This document shows positions 1 through 8,108 of a DNA stretch of 64,000 bases, piece by piece. The translations under genes and the position numbers were made by a program. The notes below the pieces were generated by a model, which did not search any database, was not told where the DNA came from, and saw nothing but the letters and a program-made list of their open reading frames with translations. How positions within the stretch are numbered: position 1 is the stretch's first letter; every line of letters starts with the position of its first letter. The DNA comes from Halanaerobium saccharolyticum (GTDB taxonomy: Bacteria > Bacillota > Halanaerobiia > Halanaerobiales > Halanaerobiaceae), in assembly GCF_004362045.1 (NCBI RefSeq), contig NZ_SNWX01000002.1, positions 62,001-126,000 on the forward strand, read 5' to 3'.

Positions 1-8
1 GGATAATT

Positions 9-1658
9 ATGCAGCTATTAAAAAAAATAAAGCAGGGTTCCCCGGGCTGGTTTCTGCTGACAGCAGGGATTATTCTCCTGCTTTTAATTCCAAATCTAAA
101 TATTATCATCAATTTATTTGGAAAAGCGGGTGAGAACTGGGAACATGTAAGAGATTATCTGCTTATTAACTACTTCCAAAACTCTCTGATATTAGTACTT
201 GCTTCCGGTCTGCTGGCTGCTTTTTTAGGAGCAGGGCTGGCCTGGATAATAGCTGCCTATGATTTTCCGGGAAGAAATTTTTTGAGCTGGGGGCTAATTC
301 TGCCTCTGGCCATCCCACCTTATATAGGAGCCTACGTTTATCAGGGTATGTTTAGCTATACCGGACCATTACAGACATTTTTAAGGAATGATTTTCAGCT
401 GCAGCTTTCACAGCAGTATTTTGATTTTATGAACATCAGAGGTGCCATCTTTATCTATACAATTTTTCTTTTTCCCTATGTTTTTTTAATGACTAAGGCC
501 TTTCTGTCCAGACAGTCAGCATCTCTGCTGGAAAGCTCAAGGCTTTTAGGTAAAAATGACAGCACTATCTTTTTCAAAATAATTCTCCCACTTTCCCGGG
601 GGGCAGTAGTTGCCGGCAGCAGTCTGGTAATGATGGAAGTTTTAAATGATTATGGTGTAGTAAAATATTTTGGGATTAGCACTTTTACTACGGCAATTTT
701 TAAAACCTGGTTTGGTATGGGAGATCTGGCAACTGCAGTCAGGCTGGCAGTGATGGCAATGCTGGTTATTTTTGTGCTTCTCTTTTTAGAAAAGCTGCTC
801 AGAGGTGGCAGGAAATACAGCTATTCTACTTCCAATATCAGACCTTTAAGCAGGAGAAAATTGAAGGGCAGCAAAAAAGTTTTAGCTCAGTTTTTTTGCT
901 ATGGAGTTTTCTTTTTTGGTTTTTTACTCCCAACTATTCAGCTTTTATACTGGAGCTTTTTAAGTCGGGGAGGGGAGCTGCTGGGAACTCTAAACTTTGC
1001 CCTCACTTCCTTTTTAACCGGTGGTGGAGCCGCAGTTTTAATCTTAACAGGAGCGGTAATAGTTGCCACAACAGCCCGGATGAGTTCCAGTTTCATTTCT
1101 AATCTCCTGGCAAGAATTACAATTCTCGGTTATTCTATACCCGGGGCTGTAATTGCAGTTGGAGTTTTATTATTTATGCTGCAGCTTGACCAGATTTTTC
1201 TTTTTCTGCAGACAGGTTTTGGCATAGAGATTAATCTTGTTTTAAGCAGTACCTTAGTGATGCTAATTTTTGCCTATGCAGTTCGTTTTATGGGGATTGC
1301 TTTTAATTCCGTCAACAGCGGCTATCAAAAAATAGGAGAAAGTTATTTCGAAGCCTCACGAACTCTGGGTAAGGGAGTTACAGAAACATTTTTTAAGATT
1401 GACCTGCCAATGTTGAAACCGGCCTTAATGAGTGGATTTTTACTTATCTTTATAGAAATAATGAAAGAATTACCGCTGACCATGATTTTAAGACCCTTTA
1501 ATTTTGACACTCTGGCAACTAAAGCCTTTGAATATGCTTCTGATGAAATGATTTATCGTGCAGCTGATCTATCACTGGTTCTAATTTTCTTTTCGACAGC
1601 TGCTATTTATTTAATTACTCATCACCGAAGGAGGAAAAATAATGCAGTTGAAAATTGA
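9..1658 (+). CDS. Iron/polyvalent-cation ABC transporter permease (FbpB-like, double permease)
   Basis: This is an inner-membrane permease that carries two binding-protein-dependent transport domains in one 549-residue chain. That is the architecture of ferric-ion (FbpB/SfuB), thiamine (ThiP) and related permeases. Each half has an EAA-type loop that docks to the ATPase: ESSRLLGKNDS near residue 176 and EASRTLGKGVTE near residue 450. About a dozen hydrophobic segments are visible. The gene overlaps the downstream ATPase by 17 bases, which suggests translational coupling. The binding-protein gene should lie upstream, outside the window. Iron as substrate is inferred from the family and from the feo genes nearby; thiamine or phosphonate cannot be excluded. 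Confidence 0.9.
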   Translation: MQLLKKIKQGSPGWFLLTAGIILLLLIPNLNIIINLFGKAGENWEHVRDYLLINYFQNSLILVLASGLLAAFLGAGLAWIIAAYDFPGRNFLSWGLILPLAIPPYIGAYVYQGMFSYTGPLQTFLRNDFQLQLSQQYFDFMNIRGAIFIYTIFLFPYVFLMTKAFLSRQSASLLESSRLLGKNDSTIFFKIILPLSRGAVVAGSSLVMMEVLNDYGVVKYFGISTFTTAIFKTWFGMGDLATAVRLAVMAMLVIFVLLFLEKLLRGGRKYSYSTSNIRPLSRRKLKGSKKVLAQFFCYGVFFFGFLLPTIQLLYWSFLSRGGELLGTLNFALTSFLTGGGAAVLILTGAVIVATTARMSSSFISNLLARITILGYSIPGAVIAVGVLLFMLQLDQIFLFLQTGFGIEINLVLSSTLVMLIFAYAVRFMGIAFNSVNSGYQKIGESYFEASRTLGKGVTETFFKIDLPMLKPALMSGFLLIFIEIMKELPLTMILRPFNFDTLATKAFEYASDEMIYRAADLSLVLIFFSTAAIYLITHHRRRKNNAVEN

Positions 1659-2277
1659 TAATTTAACTTTTGCCTATAATAAAAAAGAAGGAAATATAGT
1701 CGAAAATTTTAACCTGGAAGTGCAAAAAGGTGAAGTTGTAGCTCTGGTCGGTGTCAGCGGAAGTGGTAAAAGTACAGTGCTGCGTTTAACTGCCGGTCTG
1801 GAAATACCTGACAGTGGAAAGATTTCAATTGCCGGCCAGACTGCAGCTGGAGACCATAAATTTAAAGCAGCAGAAAAAAGAAAAGTGGGAATGGTTTTTC
1901 AGGATTATGCACTTTTTCCTCATTTAAGTGTGGAAAAAAATATTGCATTTGGTATTGATCATTTAAGCAAAGCTAACAGAAAAGCCAGAGTCAGGAGGCT
2001 TTTAGAACTTGTCAACTTAGAAGGATTTGAAAAAAGATATCCCCATCAATTATCAGGAGGACAGCAGCAGCGAATTGCTCTGGCCAGAACCTTAGCTCCC
2101 GGCCCAGAACTATTACTTTTAGATGAACCTTTCAGCAATCTAGATGCTGAGTTAAAAGATAAAATCAGAAGAGATTTGAATGAAATTATTAAAGATGTTG
2201 GAGTTACAACTATTTTAGTTTCACATGATAGAGAAGATGCAGAATTTATGCAGGCCAGAGAGGTTTTGATGAGTTAG
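1642..2277 (+). CDS. ABC transporter ATP-binding protein (FbpC-like, short)
   Basis: This is the ATPase partner of the upstream permease. It has a Walker A motif GVSGSGKST at residues 37-45, a Q-loop FQDYALFP, the signature LSGGQQQR, and Walker B LLLLDEP followed by the H-loop SHDRED. At 211 residues it lacks the C-terminal TOBE/regulatory domain of full FbpC or PotA proteins (about 350 residues), so it is a short-form ATPase. The start ATG lies inside the permease gene and is preceded by GGAGG. Cation import, probably ferric iron, is inferred from the pairing. Confidence 0.9.
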   Translation: MQLKIDNLTFAYNKKEGNIVENFNLEVQKGEVVALVGVSGSGKSTVLRLTAGLEIPDSGKISIAGQTAAGDHKFKAAEKRKVGMVFQDYALFPHLSVEKNIAFGIDHLSKANRKARVRRLLELVNLEGFEKRYPHQLSGGQQQRIALARTLAPGPELLLLDEPFSNLDAELKDKIRRDLNEIIKDVGVTTILVSHDREDAEFMQAREVLMS

Positions 2278-2357
2278 ATAGTAATCTACTCCTTATTAAT
2301 AATAGTTACTGATTATTGAGATGGCAGGAACGATAAAGCATTTTTTTAAAAAATATC

Positions 2358-2386
2358 TTGACAAAAACGATATACTTATATATAAT
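2358..2386 (+). promoter_or_regulatory. Sigma-A-type promoter P1 of the feo operon
   Basis: A consensus -35 TTGACA (2358-2363) and a consensus -10 TATAAT (2381-2386) are separated by exactly 17 bases. A Fur-like operator begins 11 bases downstream, where RNA polymerase would start, so repression by Fur is the natural reading. Confidence 0.8.
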
Positions 2387-2397
2387 TTTAATTGAAG

Positions 2398-2415
2398 TTG
2401 AGAACCGTTTTCAAT
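2398..2415 (+). promoter_or_regulatory. Fur-like operator at feo promoter P1
   Basis: TTGAGAACCGTTTTCAAT contains the 7-1-7 inverted repeat TGAGAAC-C-GTTTTCA. This fits the Firmicute Fur/PerR/Zur layout TGATAAT-n-ATTATCA with conserved TGA/TCA ends. It covers the expected transcription start of the promoter just upstream. Which member of the Fur family binds is not determined. Confidence 0.65.
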
Positions 2416-2441
2416 TAAATACGGAGACAAATTATTTTTTT

Positions 2442-2467
2442 TGATATAATTTTAGGTTAACCTAAAA
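2442..2467 (+). promoter_or_regulatory. Extended -10 promoter P2 overlapped by a DtxR-type palindrome
   Basis: TGATATAAT (2442-2450) is a perfect extended -10 element. It runs directly into an 18-base perfect palindrome, TTTTAGGTTAACCTAAAA (2450-2467), which resembles the TTAGG...CCTAA operators bound by DtxR/IdeR/SirR metalloregulators. A DtxR-family gene lies about 2.3 kb downstream in the same cluster and is the obvious candidate repressor. The SD AAGGAGG and the feoA start follow 40 bases later. Confidence 0.65.
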
Positions 2468-2505
2468 AATATAAATTTCATTCTACATAAGGAGGAATTT
2501 GGAAA

Positions 2506-2727
2506 ATGACTTTAGCTGAAGTTCAGAAAGGTCAGAAGTTTATTATCAGTGATATAAGTGATGATAATATTAGAGTTCAGGCTTTAAGATTTGGTATTAG
2601 TGAGGATGCAGGTTTATTTTGTGAAGAAAAAATACCGGGAGGACCGGTTATTATTAAAAGACAGTATCAGGAAATTGCGATTGGAAGAAATCTAGCTAAA
2701 AACATAAAAGTGGAGTTGAGTCAATAA
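2506..2727 (+). CDS. feoA: FeoA family protein (first copy)
   Basis: This 73-residue protein has the SH3-like FeoA fold pattern. An N-terminal 'LAEVQKGQKFIISDI' strand is followed by a 'RVQALRFGI' helix region, and it ends in 'IAIGRNLAKNIKVEL'. FeoA proteins are cytosolic partners of the FeoB ferrous-iron channel. It is preceded by AAGGAGG at good spacing and lies one base upstream of feoB, so the two are co-translated. It is the first of three FeoA domains within 3.2 kb. Confidence 0.9.
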   Translation: MTLAEVQKGQKFIISDISDDNIRVQALRFGISEDAGLFCEEKIPGGPVIIKRQYQEIAIGRNLAKNIKVELSQ

Positions 2728-2728
2728 A

Positions 2729-4597
2729 ATGGAATGCTGTGATATTAGTCATCAAATAGATATTCCTTCTGGGAGTCAGAAAATAGTTCTGGCAGGTAAT
2801 CCAAATGTAGGAAAATCTATTTTCTTTAACAAATTCACTGGAATCTATGTAGCTGTTTCAAATTATCCTGGCACTACTCTTGATATTAGTTCAGGTATGT
2901 TTAATCCGGAAAATAAAGATAATGATTATGTTGTTCTCGATACTCCTGGAGTTTATGGAGTGTCTTCATTTAATGACGAAGAAGCAGTAGCACGTGATGT
3001 AATACTTGCTGCAGATGCAGTTGTCAATATAGTTGATGCGGTTCACTTAGAAAGAGATCTATTCTTAACCCAGCAGATTATTGATATGGGTATTCCGGTT
3101 ATTGTAGCCTTGAATATGATGGATGAAGCTGAAAGAAATGGACTTAAAATTGATATTGACGAACTTAGTTCTGAACTTGGGGTACCTGTTATAACAACTA
3201 CTGCTATTAAAGGTGAGGGACTGGAAGAGGTAAAGAACTCTGTAGATAAATCTAAAGTTGGTAATACTATTTTCAACAGTGATTTTTTAAAAGAGGAACT
3301 AGATTCACTGGCTGAAAAGATTAATAGTCGTGCTGAAGCCCTTTTAATAATGGAGGGGGATCCCAATGTTGCTGAAAAAAATAATAGGCAGGCTCTGCCG
3401 CATCGAGAAAAAATATATAAGAAACGCAGACATAGAATAAACAATATTATTGATAGTGTTATAAGTGAGAATGGAGAAAACAGCAGTCTGGGCAGCAAAA
3501 TAGGACATTTAATGCTCAAACCACTTACAGGAATTCCGATGCTGCTGGCAACACTCTATCTTTTATATGAACTGGTAGGAGTATTTGTGGCTCAGACAGT
3601 TGTTGGGATCACAGAAGAAACTTTCTTTTTAGAAATATATGAACCCTTTATAAGAGGAATAGTGACTCCGATAATACCAATTGAATCATTTTTTGGTCAG
3701 CTTTTTGTGGGAGAATTTGGGCTATTTACAATGACTGTGACCTATACTTTTGGTTTGCTGCTGCCTCTTGTAGCTGGATTTTATTTCTTTCTGGCTATTT
3801 TAGAAGATTCGGGTTATATGCCGAGAATAGCTGCTCTTGTTGATAGGCTGCTGACTTCAATTGGTCTTAATGGAAGAGCAATTATTCCAATGTTATTAGG
3901 TTTTGGTTGTGTGACTATGGCCACAATTACTACCCGTTTGTTGGGCTCAAAAAGAGAAAGGATAATTGCTACTTTCCTGCTTGGTCTTGCTATTCCCTGT
4001 TCGGCTCAGCTTGGTGTAATTGCAGGCTTAATAGCCCCACTTGGGTTTGAATATTTTGCAATCTATGTTTTAACTATTTTTGTGGTATATGTTCTGGCAG
4101 GAACTATTTTAAATAAAGTTCTGCCTGGAAAATCGACTGATTTATTAATCGATATTCCACCATTAAGAATGCCCCGTTTGAGTAATGTCTTGCAGAAGAC
4201 ATATATGAAGTCAAAATCCTTTATTAAAGAAGCTGGACCGATCTTTGCTATTGGTGCTCTCATAATTACTGTTATGCAGGAAACTGGTATGCTGACAGCT
4301 ATTCAGAATAGTTTAATTCCTTTAACAGTAGGCTGGCTGCAGTTACCTAAAGAAACAGCTACAGTATTTATTATGGGAATTATTAGAAGGGATTTTGGAG
4401 CAGCAGGTTTAAATTCTCTATCGCTGACAGCTATTCAAACAACAGTTTCTTTAGTTGTTATAACTTTATTTGTACCCTGTATAGCTGCTATGATGACTAT
4501 GTTTAGAGAACGCAATTGGAAAGAAGCTTTATTTATCTGGTTTGGAAGTTGGTTTACTGCTTTTGGAGTGGGAGGTATTCTTGCCTATTTACTATAA
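2729..4597 (+). CDS. feoB: FeoB-type metal transporter, divergent subtype
   Basis: This membrane protein is probably a ferrous-iron (or manganese) permease with an N-terminal G domain. G1 is GNPNVGKS at residues 23-30 and G3 is DTPG; the G4-like motif is NMMD instead of the canonical NxxD spelling in its context. The C-terminal half has the two FeoB gate repeats. The conserved core motifs differ from typical FeoB: GFGCVTMATITTR replaces GFGCNVPxxMATR, CSAQLGV replaces CSARLPV, and RRDFGAAGL replaces the usual KExxVGTLG. At 622 residues it is shorter than the second copy downstream. These changes suggest a paralogue with a different substrate or gating. Function is inferred from the family. 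Confidence 0.9.
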   Translation: MECCDISHQIDIPSGSQKIVLAGNPNVGKSIFFNKFTGIYVAVSNYPGTTLDISSGMFNPENKDNDYVVLDTPGVYGVSSFNDEEAVARDVILAADAVVNIVDAVHLERDLFLTQQIIDMGIPVIVALNMMDEAERNGLKIDIDELSSELGVPVITTTAIKGEGLEEVKNSVDKSKVGNTIFNSDFLKEELDSLAEKINSRAEALLIMEGDPNVAEKNNRQALPHREKIYKKRRHRINNIIDSVISENGENSSLGSKIGHLMLKPLTGIPMLLATLYLLYELVGVFVAQTVVGITEETFFLEIYEPFIRGIVTPIIPIESFFGQLFVGEFGLFTMTVTYTFGLLLPLVAGFYFFLAILEDSGYMPRIAALVDRLLTSIGLNGRAIIPMLLGFGCVTMATITTRLLGSKRERIIATFLLGLAIPCSAQLGVIAGLIAPLGFEYFAIYVLTIFVVYVLAGTILNKVLPGKSTDLLIDIPPLRMPRLSNVLQKTYMKSKSFIKEAGPIFAIGALIITVMQETGMLTAIQNSLIPLTVGWLQLPKETATVFIMGIIRRDFGAAGLNSLSLTAIQTTVSLVVITLFVPCIAAMMTMFRERNWKEALFIWFGSWFTAFGVGGILAYLL

Positions 4598-4786
4598 GAA
4601 CAGAGCTCTTCTGGTTATGAAATGATAGAAGTAAATTATAATTTATTTTTGCTAAGGGAAATGTTCTGAATGTGATAAATGTAGTTTTGTTTCGAAAAAA
4701 GCATAACTTTGTCTGCAGTATTAATTATTTATAAATATATCTTTCTTTTGTTTTCAGGTGAGACTAAAAAAATTGGGGGAATTAAT

Positions 4787-5464
4787 TTGGAAGCTAAAAT
4801 TACTTTATCAGAATCAATGGAAGATTATCTGGAAGCTATTTTCAATTTAATCAAAAAAAATGGCTCGGCCAGGGTAACAGATATCGCAAATTCACTGGGG
4901 ATTGCAGCTTCTTCTGTCAATCAGGGTTTGAAAAAACTAAATCAGCAGGGGTTAATTAAACAGCAGAAATATGGTCCGATCAAATTAACACAAAGTGGTG
5001 TGCAGGCGGCAGAGAAAGTCAACTGCAAACATCAGATTTTATATCTTTTTTTACACAAAACTCTTGGAGTTAAGCCGGAAACCGCTGATCAGGATGCCTG
5101 CAGTATTGAACATGTCTTAAGTCAGGAAAGTTTCGAAAAAATGGTTGATTATCTAATCAAAAATAATTATATAGAAGAACAGAGTTGTGCTTTTAAATTC
5201 ATGGAGAACGAGGAGGAAGAAAAAATGGCAGCTAAAGAATTGATGTTAGCTAGCATGAGTGTTGGGTCAAAAGCTGAAGTACTAAAAATTGAGTCTAAGG
5301 GTCGTCTGAAAAGAAAATTGATGGATATGGGTTTAAATAGAGGTGCCAGAGTGGAAGTTAAAGGAAAGGCACCAATGGGAGATCCAATAGAAATTAAGGT
5401 TAGAGGTTACAGTTTAAGTTTACGCCAGGATGAAGCAGCAGAGATTCTGGTAAAGGAGGTTTAA
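4787..5464 (+). CDS. DtxR-family metalloregulator fused to a C-terminal FeoA domain
   Basis: Residues 1-65 form the iron-dependent repressor winged helix (SMEDYLEAIFNL, then a recognition helix ASSVNQGLKKL). Residues 66-140 form the metal-binding/dimerisation region with the conserved DQDACSIEHVLS. Residues 150-225 are a FeoA/SH3-like domain (MSVGSKAEVLKI through QDEAAEILV). I chose the TTG start at 4787 because GGGGGAA lies just before it and the encoded protein then begins as family members do; a longer frame opens upstream at 4709. It is the likely binder of the TTAGGTTAACCTAA palindrome upstream of feoA. It sits between the two feoB systems. Iron or manganese as co-repressor is inferred. 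Confidence 0.85.
   Translation: MEAKITLSESMEDYLEAIFNLIKKNGSARVTDIANSLGIAASSVNQGLKKLNQQGLIKQQKYGPIKLTQSGVQAAEKVNCKHQILYLFLHKTLGVKPETADQDACSIEHVLSQESFEKMVDYLIKNNYIEEQSCAFKFMENEEEEKMAAKELMLASMSVGSKAEVLKIESKGRLKRKLMDMGLNRGARVEVKGKAPMGDPIEIKVRGYSLSLRQDEAAEILVKEV
5211..5227 (+). promoter_or_regulatory. Internal Shine-Dalgarno and in-frame ATG inside the dtxR-feoA gene
   Basis: A perfect AGGAGG (5211-5216) lies 8 bases before an in-frame ATG (5225) at the junction between the repressor part and the FeoA domain. It encodes the run of Glu residues there. Initiation here would yield a free 79-residue FeoA protein (5225-5464) from the same message. The signal is clear; use in the cell is inference. Confidence 0.5.
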
Positions 5465-5466
5465 AG

Positions 5467-5700
5467 GTGATGCCTTTAGCAATGTTAAGGCAGGGTGAGA
5501 CAGCCTGCATTAAAGAAATTGTTGGTGGGAGGACTGCAAGAGGTAAGCTGACGGATATGGGATTTGTAAGTGGTAAGACAGTAAAGATTCACCGCAGTTC
5601 TGGTGGACCATTAATTGTGGGACTTGGAGATAATAGAATTGCACTTGGTAGAGGAATGGCACATAAAATAATAGTAAATACAGGAGGATGTGAAAATTAA
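5467..5700 (+). CDS. feoA: FeoA family protein (third FeoA domain)
   Basis: This 77-residue cytosolic FeoA has the typical features: MLRQGETACIKEI, the LTDMGFVSGKTV helix/strand, GGPLIVGLGDNRIALGRGMAHKI, and a short C-terminal tail with Cys. The GTG at 5467 lies 7 bases after AAGGAGG; an ATG three bases later is an alternative start. Its stop overlaps the next feoB start by one base. This is therefore the dedicated partner of the second, canonical FeoB. Confidence 0.9.
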   Translation: MMPLAMLRQGETACIKEIVGGRTARGKLTDMGFVSGKTVKIHRSSGGPLIVGLGDNRIALGRGMAHKIIVNTGGCEN

Positions 5701-7748
5701 TGGCTTTAAATAAAAGGGAAAGAAAAAATACAGAGCTCAAAGTTGCTTTAGCGGGAAACCCGAATTCCGGTAAAACCACAATGTTCAATGAATTGACAGG
5801 TTCCAGACAGCATGTCGGAAACTGGCCTGGAGTAACAGTAGAAAAGAAAACAGGTCGTGCATTTTATCAGGATTATTCACTGGAAGTAATTGATCTTCCC
5901 GGTACATATTCTCTGGGAGCATATTCGGAAGATGAAGTTGTCGCACGAGATTTTCTGACAGCCGGTGATTATGATGTAGTCTTAAATATTATCAACTCTG
6001 CTAACCTGGACCGGAATCTATACTTTACAGTTCAGTTATTAGAAATGGGAGTAGACTTAATTGCAGTTTTAAATATGGCTGATGAGGCTGAGAAAAAAGG
6101 AATTAAAATTGATAAAAACAAATTAAGTCAGATGCTGGGAACACCGGTAGTAGAAACTGTAGCCAGCCGGGGTAGAGGAATTGATAATCTTTTAGAGCAG
6201 ACTGTTCAAAATAGAAATCTAACAGAAGCTTCTTTAAAAATTGACTACGGCAGTGAAGTTGAAGACCTGATTAGTGAAGTAGTAGAAATGCTTAAGCAGT
6301 ATGATTTTTCTCAGCAGATCAATCAGCGCTGGGCAGCGGTCAAGTTAATTGAACATGATCCAGAAGCTGTAAAATTACTGGAAAGAGAAGTTGGAGCCTC
6401 AAAAGCGAAAAAAATAAAGAGTTTAATTGCCGAAAGAGAGCTTAAAGCTGAAGATGATTTTGATAATATCATTATTGATAAAAAATATGAATTTATAAAT
6501 AAAATTATAGAAGAGAGTGTTAAAAGACCGGCTGCAGATGCAGAACTCGAAAATGTTTCTGACAAAATTGATGCAGTGGTAACTAATAAATATCTTGGTA
6601 TTCCAATTTTTATGGCAGTTATGTGGGCAATTTTCAAATTCACATTTACTCTTGGTGACCCGCTGATTGGTTATATTGAAACCTTCTTTGAAATAGCCGG
6701 CGGCTGGATTGGAACTCAGCTTTTAGAAATCGGGGTTGCTCCACTAATTTCTTCTTTCATAACTGATGGGATTATTGGTGGTGTAGGTTCGGTACTGGTC
6801 TTTATTCCAAATATCTTTTTATTATTCCTGGCCATTGGTGTTTTAGAAGACAGTGGTTATATGTCCAGAGCCGCTTATGTAATGGATAAGGTAATGAGCA
6901 AGTTAGGACTGCATGGAAAGTCATTTATTCCGATGATTGTTGGTTTTGGCTGTAATGTTCCTGGAGTTATGGCTACCAGAACTTTGGACAGTAAACGGGA
7001 TCGTATTATTTCAATCTTAATTAATCCACTGATGTCCTGTTCTGCAAGATTACCAGTTTATGTTGTTTTTGCAGGCGCCTTATTTTCCAGTCATGCAAGT
7101 ACTGTGGTTTTCTCACTTTATATAATGGGTATTGTGATGGCAGTAATAATGGCGGGTATTTTCAATAAAATATTATTTAAAGGTGAGCGTTCTCACTTTG
7201 TAATGGAACTGCCTCCCTATCGTTTTCCAACTTTAAAGGGTGTAATTATTCATATGTGGGAAAAAGTAGGAGCCTTCCTCAAAAAAGCAGGAACAATTAT
7301 TTTCTCAGTTGTTGTTTTAATCTGGGTTTTAGCTAATTTACCTTTAGGAGTAGAATATGCTTCTGCAGAAAGCTTTATTGGCCAGTTTGGGCAGTTAGTA
7401 GCTCCAATTTTTGCTCCACTAGGATTTGGCAGCTGGCAGGCAGCATCATCTCTGGTCTTTGGTATTTTAGCGAAAGAAGTTGTGGTTGGAACCTTAGGAG
7501 TTGTTTATGCGGCAGGAGAAGGCGGCTTAAGAACAGCCTTGCTGGCCAATTTTACTCCACTGGCAGCTTATTCCTTCCTGACAATGGTACTTTTATATAC
7601 CCCGTGTATTGCAACTCTGGGAGCAATTAAATCTGAAACTCAGAGCTGGAAGTGGACCTTAATCACAGCTTCATATCTCTTTGTTTTAGCCTGGATAACA
7701 GCCTTCGTGATTTATCAGGGTGGAATGCTGCTTGGAATTGGTGTTTAA
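5700..7748 (+). CDS. feoB: Ferrous iron transporter B (canonical)
   Basis: This GTPase-coupled Fe2+ permease has 682 residues. The G domain has G1 GNPNSGKT at about residues 19-26, the G2/switch region HVGNWPGVTVEKK, DLPG, and NMADEAEKKG. A GDI-like helical region follows, and then about nine membrane segments. The core carries the family signatures GFGCNVPGVMATR and CSARLPVYVVF, and near the C terminus AKEVVVGTLG and YTPCIATLGAI. This is the standard FeoB and contrasts with the altered core of the first copy. It overlaps feoA by one base and is followed by the Cys-rich FeoB-associated peptide. Confidence 0.95.
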   Translation: MALNKRERKNTELKVALAGNPNSGKTTMFNELTGSRQHVGNWPGVTVEKKTGRAFYQDYSLEVIDLPGTYSLGAYSEDEVVARDFLTAGDYDVVLNIINSANLDRNLYFTVQLLEMGVDLIAVLNMADEAEKKGIKIDKNKLSQMLGTPVVETVASRGRGIDNLLEQTVQNRNLTEASLKIDYGSEVEDLISEVVEMLKQYDFSQQINQRWAAVKLIEHDPEAVKLLEREVGASKAKKIKSLIAERELKAEDDFDNIIIDKKYEFINKIIEESVKRPAADAELENVSDKIDAVVTNKYLGIPIFMAVMWAIFKFTFTLGDPLIGYIETFFEIAGGWIGTQLLEIGVAPLISSFITDGIIGGVGSVLVFIPNIFLLFLAIGVLEDSGYMSRAAYVMDKVMSKLGLHGKSFIPMIVGFGCNVPGVMATRTLDSKRDRIISILINPLMSCSARLPVYVVFAGALFSSHASTVVFSLYIMGIVMAVIMAGIFNKILFKGERSHFVMELPPYRFPTLKGVIIHMWEKVGAFLKKAGTIIFSVVVLIWVLANLPLGVEYASAESFIGQFGQLVAPIFAPLGFGSWQAASSLVFGILAKEVVVGTLGVVYAAGEGGLRTALLANFTPLAAYSFLTMVLLYTPCIATLGAIKSETQSWKWTLITASYLFVLAWITAFVIYQGGMLLGIGV

Positions 7749-7789
7749 TTTAGAACTGAATTTAAGCTGGATAGCTTAAGGAGGTTATT

Positions 7790-7963
7790 ATGGAATATTT
7801 ATTTTTGGGAGTTTTAGGACTGGGAAGTCTTTATTATATAGGCAAAAAAGTTTATGGTGGAATCAAGGGTACTGATAGTCCCTGTGCCGGCTGTAGTGAT
7901 AGCGGCTGCCCGGTATCTGGTGGAAAAGAATATGATTTTGATGATATTAAGATAGATGATTAA
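7790..7963 (+). CDS. FeoB-associated Cys-rich membrane peptide
   Basis: This is a 57-residue protein. It has an N-terminal membrane helix (YLFLGVLGLGSLYYIG), then a basic stretch, then a Cys cluster CAGCSDSGCPV and an acidic tail. This is the pattern of the small FeoB-associated Cys-rich proteins that follow feoB in many anaerobes and are thought to act like FeoC. AAGGAGG precedes the ATG at good spacing, and the gene lies 41 bases after feoB, so it is in the same operon. Confidence 0.85.
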   Translation: MEYLFLGVLGLGSLYYIGKKVYGGIKGTDSPCAGCSDSGCPVSGGKEYDFDDIKIDD

Positions 7964-7975
7964 CAAACATATAGG

Positions 7976-8019
7976 ATAGGTACCAGGTACAAATAGGCCT
8001 ATTTGTACCTGGTACCTAT
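7976..8019. repeat. 44-bp perfect palindrome (GGTACC-type element)
   Basis: Two 22-base arms, starting ATAGGTACCAGGTACAAATA, are exact inverted copies with no loop. The outer part GGTACCAGGTAC is shared with shorter elements at 8986-8998 and 13104-13143. No T-run follows, so it is not a usual intrinsic terminator. It sits between the end of the feo operon and the Fur-boxed DUF2325 gene. Confidence 0.85.
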
Positions 8020-8064
8020 AAATAAAGAGAGAAAGGAAGAATAATTATATTTTTTATTTTGATT

Positions 8065-8083
8065 GATAATGAGAATTGTTTTC
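8065..8083 (+). promoter_or_regulatory. Fur-like operator upstream of the DUF2325 gene
   Basis: GATAATGAGAATTGTTTTC matches the classical 19-base Fur box GATAATGATAATCATTATC at 15 positions. It ends 26 bases before the ATG at 8109. It implies that the downstream small gene belongs to the iron regulon. Confidence 0.65.
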
Positions 8084-8108
8084 ATTTAATAATAAGGAGG
8101 AGAGTAGA

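Noticed and set aside
3043-3519. Minus-strand open frame inside the first feoB
   Set aside because: Shadow of the feoB coding frame; Ser/Leu/Ile-rich, no SD and no recognisable domain.
4709-4786. Extended N terminus of the DtxR-FeoA protein
   Set aside because: The extra 26 residues are hydrophobic and unlike the family, and the good SD lies just before TTG 4787.
8076-8108. Longer DUF2325 protein starting at TTG 8076
   Set aside because: This start lies inside the Fur-like operator and before the SD; ATG 8109 fits the family.
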